Below, piece after piece: positions 1-10,149 of a stretch of 64,000 bases of DNA. The notes beneath the pieces were generated by a model. That model was not told where the DNA came from, made no database searches, and was given only the letters and a program-made list of their open reading frames with translations. The translations under genes were made by a program, and so were the position numbers. Numbering within the stretch: the stretch's first letter is position 1; each line of letters starts with the position of its first letter. Origin of the DNA: Mastigamoeba balamuthi (Eukaryota; Evosea; Mastigamoebida; Mastigamoebidae); NCBI GenBank assembly GCA_902651635.1, contig CACRSC010000061.1:152741-216740 (forward strand), read 5' to 3'.

Positions 1-3000
1 CGTCGCTGCTCAGAAGAGAGGGCTGGCAGATGTGGTGGGAAGGTCGGGGAAGGGCTGGGCAGTGCCTTGTCCTCTCTGAGCTCCAGCTTGGACATGTTCT
101 TTGTGAGCTGTAGCAGCAGGTCGTTGCGCTCGGCGTCCAGGCTCACCGACACGCTCATCTTGCTCGCAAAGCGGCGCGTCGTGACGGGCGACACGGCCAG
201 GTTGGTCATCTTGAACCCTGTGTGTTGCGCCCGTCAGCAGTGCCTGTGCTTGGCTGCGGTGTCCCAGCGCCTACCAAAGTCGCAGAGCAGGCGGAAGAGG
301 GCCTCGAGCTCCGCCTCCACGAGTTTGTGTTTGCGCTCCTCGTTGGCGGCGTTCCACTCGGCCACCGCCTCTGGTATGGACTTGTAGAGGTTCCGCATCG
401 CGTTGCCCGCTTGCACTGCGCACACGCTATGCTCAGAGCGTGGGAGGGGCGGCGGCTGAAGGCGCACAGAAGACGCAGTTCTCCCAGAACGTGTGGTTCT
501 GCCAGATCTCGGCCGACCTCACGCGCGTCTGCGCGCACACAGATGTCAGAGGCCCGTGCAGTGAAGGGCGTGCAGGGCGCGAGGCTGGGCTACCATGATG
601 TAGTCCTCTGCGCCCTCGAGGATGCGGTAGTACGTCTCGGCCACCTCGAGGAAGCGCTGGGGTGTCGTCATGTCCTGCGCCACGCGTGTGAGCTGCCCGA
701 GGCCTCGCAGCAGCAAGGGTGGGGCGACGCACGTTCTGCATCAGGGCCTCCCGCAGGGCGCAGTTGGTGAGGTCTCCCAGGATGTTGTAGCTGTCGTCTG
801 TGAGGCAGCACCCTCCCTTCTGTTGCCGCGTGCCACACTCGGTCAGTCTGCTGCGCTGTGCGCTGTGGTGCGCTGCTTGCCTTCTTCTCTGTCGACGAGA
901 GCAGAGCGTCGGCAAAGTGCAGGCGCTCGTCCTCGTCCCGGAGGTCGTCCATCAGCTTGGCGATGTGCTCGGGCTCAACCGGCTCGCCGCACACAATCCT
1001 CTTGGAGAGCGCCACGAGCATGTCATTGGTGCTGTCGCTGTCGCCATTGCCGCTCGCTGGCGTCGCCGACTTGTCCGGCGTGGGCTCTCTCCGCGCCCCT
1101 GTCTTCTCCACCTGCAGAGACAAGCCGCGCCGCGCCCTGTGTATCAGCGCAATGGGGGTGGCTCTGCCAGCCCGGTGGGGTGCGGATACCCTGTACGGCG
1201 TGGGCTGCGGGATCTCGCCCTTGGGCCGGAAGTCGGGCACAGAGTCAACGACGGCGTCCACGATTCTGAGCACGCCGCTGTACTTCTTCTCTGCTGCAGG
1301 CACGCAGAGGTCAACGCCTATAGGCGCAGGGGGTAGGAGGACAGCGCAGAGGTACGGCAGAGAGGGCCCGCGTGCGGTGGGCCGATGACGACGGGGGCGC
1401 GGGGACTGGTGCCCGGGGGCCGCTTGAGCCAGCAGGCGAGGTCCGTGACCTCCTGCGTCCAGCAGCACTTGTCCATGAGGTCGTCAAAGACGTTGTCCGT
1501 GGGCCACGAGCGCCCCTGCAGGAAGCACGCAAAGAGCTGCGTGTCCATGAAGATGTTGAAGAACGCCTGCACGCAACCTGTCAGCGGGCGGCGCGGTGCA
1601 GAGGTGGGACAGGGCTCACAGCGGAGGACGGGGCGGCCGACTTGATAAAATCCTTCTTGTTGAAGATGGCGATGGGCGTCGGGAACACCCGCACGTACAC
1701 AATGTAGCGCCGGTAGTTGCTGCGCACGCGGCGTCAGAACGGCGGGCCCCAGTGTGTTGCTCACGCACCGCAGCATAGACGTGAAGAACTTGAGGAAGGC
1801 GGCCCGCACGCCCCAGTTGAAGTCGTCGGGCTCGAGCAGCGTGGGGGGCTTCCACGGGCGCCAGTCGATGTCGTCGAGCTTCACGTGGCCCGGCTGCAGC
1901 AGCTTCTTCAGGTCTGTGGTCAGCCCGCATTCCGCCGTCAGAGCCGCGCGAGTGGAGGGAGTGTCTGGAGTGGCGAGTGAGGACCTTCGACGAGGACGAG
2001 GCGCTCGGCCTGCATGAGAGGGGGCAGGCTGCGTGGCACAGTCATGGTGTTGCTGTCGAGGTCGAGCACCGCAACATCCTGCAGTGCGTGTGTGAGGCCG
2101 AGGGCCGCGAGCAGTGAGAGCAGAGGATACGTGCCTCGGGCGGGGGGTCGAGGAGAGGGAGGGAGGACTTGTGCATGCCGATGACAAAGGGCATGGGGGA
2201 GTAGACAAAGTCGACGAGGAGGGCGGGCAGCACGGGCACGTAGACGTGGGGCCACGCAAAGGGGTGGATGAGGGCGCTGAGGCCCTCGCAGACGAGGCCC
2301 AGGACCGTGAGGTCGCTCGACACGACGAGCACCTTTTCCTCGAGCAGCAGGCACGCCACAAACCGCAGCACGTTCTCGATGCCGATCAGCCCGAACAGCG
2401 GGTACAGTGGCACGTCCAGCAGCGGCACGTCGTTGGTGCACGGCAGCGCGATCTTGGGCAGCGGTATGCCGTCCATCCGCACCCTCAGCGGCGGCCCTCC
2501 GGCCACCGGCACCGGCACTGCCAGCGCAGATCAGTTCGGCGCGCCTGGGAGACAGAGAGCGGGGGCAGCGCACCGGACTTGGTGAGGAAGCTGACGTAGA
2601 CCTCGAGGGGGAGCGAGGGCGCGGGGCCCGTGATGAGCACGTTGTAGACGCCCGTCAGCCAGTCGCGGAAGAACGTGAAGAGCGGCACACACGAGATCGC
2701 GCAGAGACACTTGGAGGCGCAGAGGCCCTGCGGCGCCTCGTGCTGCGCCCCCGAGAGCTGCGAGTAGCGGGCATAGAGGTCTGCCGCAGCCCGCGCCTCG
2801 ACCTGCTCGTAGAAGACGAGGCAGAAGACGTAGCTGCGCGTGCCCGTCACCGCCGTCAGGCAGAAGCTGAAGATAGTGGGCTTGGGCGCCGCCTCGGCCT
2901 TGTACAGCCGCAGGCCACGCGGCAGACAGAACTGCGAGAGGGGTTAGAGAGGAGAGGGCTGGAGGGCTGCTGCGCAGCCGCGCTGCGTGCATTCCAGATG

Positions 3001-4260
3001 ACGGGGGGCAGGTCGTCGGGGCCCAGGAAGGGGTGCGCGTCGAGGATGCCGCCCGTGTAGACGAGCTGCGTGGGGTCCAGCACCCTGTGGACTGCCGTGC
3101 AGTGCGGCGCGCGAGTCTGAGCTCAGGGCGGTGTGCGGTGTGCTGCGTACTGTGCGCTGTCTGCTCCTCGTACTCGGAGGCGAGGTCGCCGTGCCCCACG
3201 ACGAACACGCTGTCTGCCACCGACTGCACCCGTTGGTCGTTGAGTCGCGTGCTGTGCTGCGCCTGCGCGCCGGGCGGTGGGAGCGCACGTAGCCCCAGTT
3301 GCGCTTGACGTAGGGCTTGTCGGGGGCCCTGAAGGAGGCCTTCCTGGGGGAGGCTGCTGCCAGCGAGAGCGTCGGCTTGCGCTCAGCCGAAGCCGAGAGC
3401 GACAGGGAGGAGCTGCTGGCCTCGCGCCCCAGGGCGGGCGCCGGCGACACTGGCGACATCGAGAGCGCCGTGGAGAGGGGCCTGGCGGTCCCGGCGCCCG
3501 GGGGCAGGGGCACCGGCTTGAGGGGCGCCGGGTGGTGCCTGTGGCCCCTGCCGCTGCCGCTGCCACCGGGCTCCTTCTGGGCGCTGAGATCCGGGGAGCC
3601 CTGGGCAGACCTGCAGCCCTCGTGCTGGCCGGCAGCAGCCTCGCCGTCCTGCTGCTGCGCCTGCGCCTGCGCTGCGGGGGAGCGCTGCTCCGCGGGGGCC
3701 GAGCCGGAGCGCGGGGCAGTGCACTCGCTGGGAGTGTCGTCGATGCTGATGCGGGAGGAGCAGCACGAGGTCTCTGTGGCCGTGGCCGTGGCCGTGGCGC
3801 AGGGGGGCAGAGGCAGCGGGGGCGCCTGGGCCTGGGCCTGGGCCAGGGCGAGGGCGGGGGACAGCGGGGGAGGGCTGAGGGAGACGGTGGTGGTCACGAG
3901 GGTGAGGGCGAGGTTGAGCTCGCCGCTGGCTGGCTGCTCGCCCACGCGCTGGTAGAGCGTGTACCAGGCGTCGCGCCGCGCTGCCGTGATCTCCGAGAGC
4001 TGCACGACCACCTGGGGGAGCGCGTGTGTGCGTGTGTGCGTGTGGCCAGCAGCGCCCTCAGCGGTGGCCTCGTGGCGGTGGCTGTGGAGGAGGAGAGCAG
4101 CGCACGAGGCCGAGGGAGCGGGAGGGGCCCATGAGGCCTCTGTGGAAGACCTCTGCGCACATGAAGGAGGTGGAGTCGGGGACGTCCCTGCGGTGAGGAC
4201 TGGGGTCAGTGCTGGTGGCAGTGGTGGTGTGCAGGCGGTGCTGGTCTGTCGAGTGGCCGT

Positions 4261-4293
<33 letters not shown>

Positions 4294-4691
4294 TTGTGGC
4301 CGTTGGGGGTGGTGCTGTGGGGGTGGTAGTGGCGCACAGGACAAAGGACTCGTTCCAGACGGGGTCCTGTGAGAGGCAGAGGGGTGAGTGGCAGGTGCTG
4401 CTGCTGTGGGATGTGTGGGATGTGGGATGTGTGTGTGGTTGAGTTTGGAGCCCAGCAGAGGGCTTGTCGCACGAGGGTTTTCCTGCAGGTGTGTGTGCGC
4501 CGCCTGCCGCTGCTGCCGCTGGAGGAGGAGGAGGCTGTGCTCTGCTGCTGGTGGAGGAGGCGGGGGTCGTCTGTGGTGCTGAGGGTGATGAGGACGAAGG
4601 GGTCTGCTGCTGCTGCGCCGTGTCTGTGCTGTGCTGCCAGGTTGCGCGCCGACAGCACCTCCACCCGCAGCTGCTGCTGCCGCCTGCTCAT
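1..4691 (-). CDS. C2-DENN domain protein, partial at the left edge
   Basis: Multi-exon gene read leftwards from ATG 4691. The first residues (LRVEVLSARNLAAQ) open a C2 domain, which continues after introns with DPVWNESFVL (about 4365-4335) and VVVQLSEITAARRDAWYTL (about 4010-3960). A Ser/Pro/Ala-rich linker covers about 3900-3320. An upstream DENN segment follows at about 3270-2820 (FVVGHGDLASEYEE, FCLPRGLRLYKAE), then the core at about 2520-2130 (IGIENVLRFVACLLLEEKVL) and the downstream segment at about 1910-1430 (FFNIFMDTQLFACFLQGR). About 1310 to the edge encodes a helical C-terminal region I cannot name. DENN proteins are usually exchange factors for Rab GTPases, and C2 domains bind membranes, so a membrane-traffic regulator is inferred. 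I chose ATG 4691 because the C2 fold begins at once; the in-frame ATG at 4841 would add only a GA-repeat-encoded Arg/Glu tail. Exon limits are approximate and the C-terminus may lie outside the window. Confidence 0.8.
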
Positions 4692-5002
4692 CCTCTCTCT
4701 CTCTCTCTCTCGCCCTCTGCCTCTCCCTCCTCTGCTACTGCTGCTGCTGTGCGCTGTGTGGCGGTGGCCCTCTCCTCTGCCCCTCTGTCCTGCTCTCGGC
4801 TGCGCTGCGCTGCGCTCGTTGTGAGGGCCCAAATATCCCACCGGTGCGTGTGTGCCAACGAAATATCCCCCTCGTATCCGCGCTTCTTTCCCAAATCTCC
4901 TAATAATTAATTAAAGCCATCCGCAGGCGCGGGGCTCCGCAGCGCACAGCAGTGCACAGCAGCGCAGAGCACTAGGGGCGCAAGACACAAGGAAGCAAGG
5001 GG
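4692..5002. promoter_or_regulatory. Divergent promoter region of the C2-DENN and acidic-protein genes
   Basis: Non-coding stretch between two divergent start codons. It holds a CT/GA dinucleotide run (about 4692-4715), two exact AAATATCCC motifs 30 bp apart (4831 and 4861) and a short AT patch with TAATAATTAATTAAA (about 4901-4915) about 90 bp before the plus-strand ATG. These are the only AT-rich stretches nearby and are candidate promoter elements. No transcription start can be seen directly. Confidence 0.4.
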
Positions 5003-8000
5003 ATGGCAGGCTTTGACGACGAGGAGGAGGAGGAGCAGAAGATCGAGAGCATCGACGACCTGGGTCAGGCGCTCAGCACCCACAGACCCGCAGCGCAGGG
5101 AGGGCGCAGGGCTCACAGGGCCGGGGCTGCCCCTGCCCCCACGCAACAGACCTGGGGGACGACGAGGACGCCGGCGCAGAGGAGGACGTGGAGGAGGACG
5201 TGGCCGCCCTCGACGACGAGGCGGAGGCGGAGGTGGAGGTGGACGAGGACGAGGACGAGGGGGGGCAGAGGGGCCAGCGGCCACAGCGGCCAGCGGGCAT
5301 CGGCAGCGCCCTCGAGAGCATGGGCAGCCTCGCCAGCACCGCCCCTGACGACGACTCCGCGGGTGCTGGCTCCAACAGCGGCGCTGCTGCTCCCCCCTCC
5401 ACACTGCTCCCCCGCAGCCCCCTCGGCCTCCACCACGACGACGACGAGGAGGAGGAAGGGGGCGCTGGCCTCGTGCTCCACGACAGCACCGCAGACGACG
5501 ACGCCGTGGGCACCGCCACGGAGGGCTCTGCCCCTCCCTCCCTGCAGCCCTCGGGCCTCGCACGCTCCCTCGGCCCCGACACCAGCGACGCCCCCGACGA
5601 CGACGACCTCGACATGAACTTCGACGACGACGACGACGACGACGAGGGCGGTGGCCACGCCCCTGTACCCGTGGCCGCCTCCTCCTCTGTCTCCAACAAG
5701 GCCCTGCCCTCCCTGGGCCCTGGCCCCGGCTCTGTCGGCAACCCCCTCCAGCAGCAGCAGCAGGGGGCCAAGTCCTCGCTGCCCGCCCTGGGGCCCCCCG
5801 CCTCCTCCTCCCTTGCGGGCGGCCTCGTGCCCCTCAAGGGCGCCCCTGCCCCCGCCCCTGCTGCCAAGGGCGCTGCTGCCCCCGACGACGACGACGAGGA
5901 CTTTGAGATACCCGATGTCGACGACGACGAGGTGGACATCGACGGCCTCGTGCGAGGGCATACAACGCCAGTCCCCCGCTAACACCCGCCATGTCTTTCT
6001 TGTGCTGCTCTCTGCCTCTGCGCGCTGCGTGTCTGGTGTGGCTGTGTGGCCACCCTGCAGCTGGGAGGGGACGACTCGTCGCCCAAGGGCAAGGCAGAGG
6101 CATCAGGACCGCAGGAGTCCAAGCCCTCCTCCAAGTTTGCGGCCATCAGTGCCCTCAGGAAGGACAAGGAGAGCTCCCCAGAGAGCGCGGCCGCCGAGGA
6201 GGAGGAGAAGGAGGCGGACGAGAGCGAAAAAGAGGAGGACAAGGACAAGGACGCAGAGGACGCAGAGTACGAGGACGACTTTGAGCAGGACACAAGCAGA
6301 GACCACAAGAGCAGCCTCGCAGCCACCTCGGAGAGCGCTGCCGACGACTTCGAGCCCGACTTTGACGAAGAGGACGCCGACGACGACCAAGACGACGGCG
6401 GCGGCAAGGGCATGGCCAAGCCCCCTGCCGCGGCAGCGCTGTCGCCAGAGCCCGAGAGCAAGGCCCTGCTCAGCGGGTCCGAGGCCAGCAAGGAGCTTCT
6501 CGACGGCTCGGCAGACGCCAAGGAGCTGCTCAGCGGCTCCGAGGGCGAGAAGGAGTTCCTCGACGGCTCTGCCGACGCCAAAGAGCTGCTCAGCGGGTCC
6601 GAGGGCGCAGGGGAGCTGCTCAGCGGCTCCGACGTGGACGAGGAGGTGGAGTCCCAGAGCCCCAGGAAGCAGCAGCAGCAGCCAAAACTGCCAGCCGTCT
6701 CCGCAGCGGCTGCCAAGACCAAGTCGCCAGAGCCCCAGAGAGGCGGCGACCTGCTCGTTAGCGGCTCCGAGATACAGAGCGACATCGAGGACGAGGTGGG
6801 CGACGTCGACGACGTGGACGAAGAAATACACGGCTCCAGCGACGAAGAGAAGCCGCAGGGCCAGAAGGCGCCTGCCCCGGCTCCACCCCTGCAGCCGACG
6901 CGCCTGCCCTCGGTGTCGCCCCTGCCCGCCAAGACGCCGGCAGCCCTGTCGCCCTCGCCCGCAGCCACAGCGGCCAAAGCCCCTGCGGCCAAGGCCCCCA
7001 GTCCCGTGGACTCGGAGCCCGCAGACGAGGTGGAGGTGGAGGACGACCTCGAGATCCCCGACGACTTTGAAGACCTTGACGACGACGACGCGGCCTCTGG
7101 CACGCACTCGGGCGACGAGGGAAAGCCCGCGCCCGCGGCGACGCCGACACAGGCCGCGAAGCCCCTGCTTCCCGCGGCAGCTGGGCCCAAGAGCTCGACG
7201 CCCTCGCTGGGGCCTGCACTGTCGTTGACGCCAAAGATGCCCGCGAGCGCTGTGCCCTCGATGGCGCCCCGGGCCCTCACGACCGACGGCAAGACACCCA
7301 AGGTGGGCTCCCCCGCGGTGGCTGCGGCGTCGCCAGCCACGAGCGACCTCAGCAGAGAGGCAGCGCTCTCGAGCAAGAGCGCGTCGCCCGTGCCGAGCAA
7401 GGCGGTGGCAGCGGTGGCCACACCGTCGCCGGTTCCGCAGCAGGTCGAGAGCGAGAAAGAGGACGTCGTGGACGACGACATCGGCAGCCTGCCCGACGAG
7501 GACTTTGACCTTGGGGACCAGGGAGAGCAGCGGCAGCCCGGCCAGGCAGCAGCAGCAGCAGCGTTGCTGGCGCTACCAAAGACGGCAGCGGTAGCGCAGG
7601 GGAGCTCGCCAGCGCCGGTGGTCCTGGTGCCCATCGCCAAGCCCGCCATCTCGCAGTCCATCACAGAGGAGTTCGACCCCAACGCCCCGGACACCATACC
7701 GCCCCTGGCAGCCTCGGCCAAGTCCAAGACGCCCGCTGCCTCGGCTGCCTCTACGGCCTCCAAGACGCCCTCCGCAGCGAAGACGCCCGCATCGGCGGCA
7801 GCGGCGTCGGCGTCGGCGAGCAGGACGCCGTCGTCGTCAGCCAAGCCCTCGCCAAAGGCCTCGCCCATGACGTCGCCCTCACCGAGGCGCCCGGACACCA
7901 CGTGCAGGAAGCAGAAGCACCGCCAGCCAGAGGAAGAGGCGGCAGAGCCGGCAGCGGTCTCGGAGTCGCCCACGTTCTCGGTCAAGACGGCCACGGGGAT

Positions 8001-9738
8001 CGCCGCAGAGGGGAGGGAGGACGAGGAGTCTGGCCTCGATGTGGACCTGCACCTCTCGGGCGAGTCGCCCCTTGCCGACGCCCTGCAGGCAGAGAGCGCG
8101 GAGGAGCTGCCCGACTACCACCTCAAGAGCGCGGGCAGCAGCAGGAGCAGCCGGAGCAAGCAGCAGCGCAAGAGCTCCGCGTCTGCCGCCGCTGGGCGCG
8201 CCCTCGACCTCGACGAGACGGCGCTGGACATCAGCGACGGCGACCTGGGAGTGGACTCGTCCCTGGGGCTCAGCGCAGCCGACGGCCTCGACATGGGCGA
8301 CGAGCCCCGCAGGCGCAGCGCGCACAGGGCGCACGGCACGCACGGCACGCAGGGCCGGGAGGAGAGCGGCAGCAAAGGGGCGCACAGGACGCGGCGGATG
8401 GGGCTCTCGGAGGAGACGGGCCGGGTCTCGGGCAGCAGAGGCCTCGAGGAGTACCCGCGCACACTGGGCCGCACAAAGCGCATCGCAGAGTCGCCAGAGG
8501 CAGCGGCAGCGGCAGAGGAGGGAGGACCCGACTACCTGTCGTCGCCGCTGCTGTCCTCGGCGCCAGAGAGCGTCGGCAGCAGCGCAGCAGAGCGCAGGCA
8601 CAGGAGCCACCACCGGCACCGCAGCAGCAGCAGCGGCAGCGGCAGCAGCCCGGACGACAGAGACCGCAGAGACCACGGCGCCAAGGGGCACCGCGAGCAG
8701 CGGACGCCGCAGGCGCAGGAGCAGCAGCGCAGCCACAGCCACAGGCAGGACAGGCAGGGGCGGAGGCACAGCGAGCAGAGCCCCCGCGGCGACAACGACA
8801 ACAGCGCGGGCAGCAGCCCCTGCGACTACGCCGCAGACTACGCCGACTACGGCCCCACGCAGGGCAGCGGCAGGCGCGCTCGCAGGGAGGGCTCTGGCAC
8901 CGGCACTAGCACGCAGAGCAGGCGGGGCAGCAGCGACGCGCACACGCAGACACCGCCCATGACGTTTGTGCCCCTCATGGGCCTCGCGGAGCCCGCGGGC
9001 CTCGGCATGACAGGGGCAGCGCTGCCCTCGTACGACCTCGCCGACGCGTACACGACGACGTCGCCCTGGCAGTACCAGCAGCAGCAGCAGGCGCAGGCGA
9101 CGACGCCCATGCGGGCCTACCAGCGGCAGCGGGAGCAGCGGGAGGCGCGGGGCGCAGAGCCCCAGCTGCGCGAGGTGCGGTGGTACACGAGCCCCGCGGG
9201 GGTGCCGCCGGCGAGGACCGTGCGGGGGCCCGAGGACGTGCCCCGGGGGACGGGGGCGCCCCGCAGGCCCCTGAGCGCCTACGCGGGGCCGGGGCGCTTC
9301 GTGGCAGCGCCGGGGCCCGAGGCGTACCGCACGCGGCAGCTGCTGGCCGCCTCGGTGCCGCGCACAGGCCGCCCCCAGGCGCCCTACAGGCCCCGCGTGA
9401 GCGTCGTGCCGCCCGCGGGGGACCCTCTGGCGCTCTCGGGGGGCTCTGCAGCAGCGGCAGCAGCGGCAGCAGCGGGGTTCCCGTACAGGTTCCGGCAGGG
9501 GACGGCGAGGCCTGCGGGGGCCTCGGCGGGGGCGGCCAGCATGGCCCCCCTCAGCACGCGCCTCTACTACGAGCGCGCTGCCTCGGCGTCGGCCTCGTCG
9601 GCGTCGGCGTCTGCGTGGCTGCAGGGGGCTGGGGCTGCTGGCGCGGGGAGCGGGGGCTACAGGGGGGCCGCCCTCAGCCACGCGCTGCGCCAGAGCTCCG
9701 CGCTGCTGGCCTCGACGCTGCTCTACACGCGCAGGTGA
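5003..9738 (+). CDS. Large acidic, repetitive, probably disordered protein; function unknown
   Basis: Three exons: 5003-5063, 5150-5949 and 6061-9738. The introns run GTCAGG to CAG and GTGCGA to CAG and keep frame exactly, giving about 1,512 residues. Nothing in it matches an enzyme family I know. The N-terminal half is packed with Asp/Glu runs and recurring phrases such as YEDDFE, DDFEPDFDEED, EIPDDFEDLDDDD and SLPDEDFDLGD. A tandem block of KELLSGSE/KELLDGSA units lies near 6463-6630. The middle is rich in Ala, Ser, Thr, Pro and Lys (KTPSA, SPSP). The C-terminal third is basic with His/Arg/Ser/Gln tracts (about 8300-8900), then Gly/Ala/Arg-rich sequence with scattered Tyr. No transmembrane segment or signal peptide is visible. 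Acidic ExDDFE-type repeats occur in some microtubule-associated and ciliary proteins, so a scaffold role is possible, but that is a guess. Confidence 0.75.
6463..6630 (+). repeat. Tandem coding repeat (ELLSGSE / ELLDGSA units)
   Basis: Five to six short units within the acidic protein. They alternate LLSGSE and LLDGSA with spacers such as ADAK and GEK, for example SADAKELLSGSEG twice. The DNA units are similar but not identical, which fits an older tandem expansion. No function is known. Confidence 0.7.
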
Positions 9739-10149
9739 CTGGGGGCGTGGCAGCGCGGCAGCAGCAGCAGCAGCAGCAGCGAGCGAGGGTGCTCGCACAG
9801 CGCAGACAGAGACTGAGGCAGCGGACAGACAGACTGACTGGGCCAGTGTAGCATACATGGTCGAGCAAAGAGCAGTGGCGTGTGGGTGCAGCAATAGCAG
9901 CAGTGTGCGCTGTGCGCTGTGCGGGAGAGCTCTTGCGGGCTGTCACGAGTGCCAGGGAGTTGTGCAGGTCAGGGGAGGCAGAGGGAGCTCGGTTGACTGT
10001 GGGAAGGGGGGCAGAGAGCGGGATGCGAGATATTTGGGGCAGGAGGAGGGCGTGGGGCTCCCCCGAAAATCTGGCGAGAGAACGCAACCGAGGCCAGCAA
10101 AGCGCCAGCGAGGCCACAAGCACAGAGAGAGAGAGAGCGAGACAGAGCG
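9739..10149. other. Intergenic region, acidic protein to beta-adaptin
   Basis: No gene is recognisable. It contains a GCA microsatellite (about 9761-9781), an isolated GATATTTGGG (10029-10038, the reverse complement of the AAATATC motif at 4831) and a GAGAGA run (about 10125-10140) just before the beta-adaptin ATG. The AT-rich motif 110 bp before the start codon is a plausible promoter element. Confidence 0.4.

Noticed and set aside
5979-7994. Minus-strand 671-codon open frame
   Set aside because: Antisense to the acidic protein; Ser/Ala/Gly-rich by base composition, no conserved motif.
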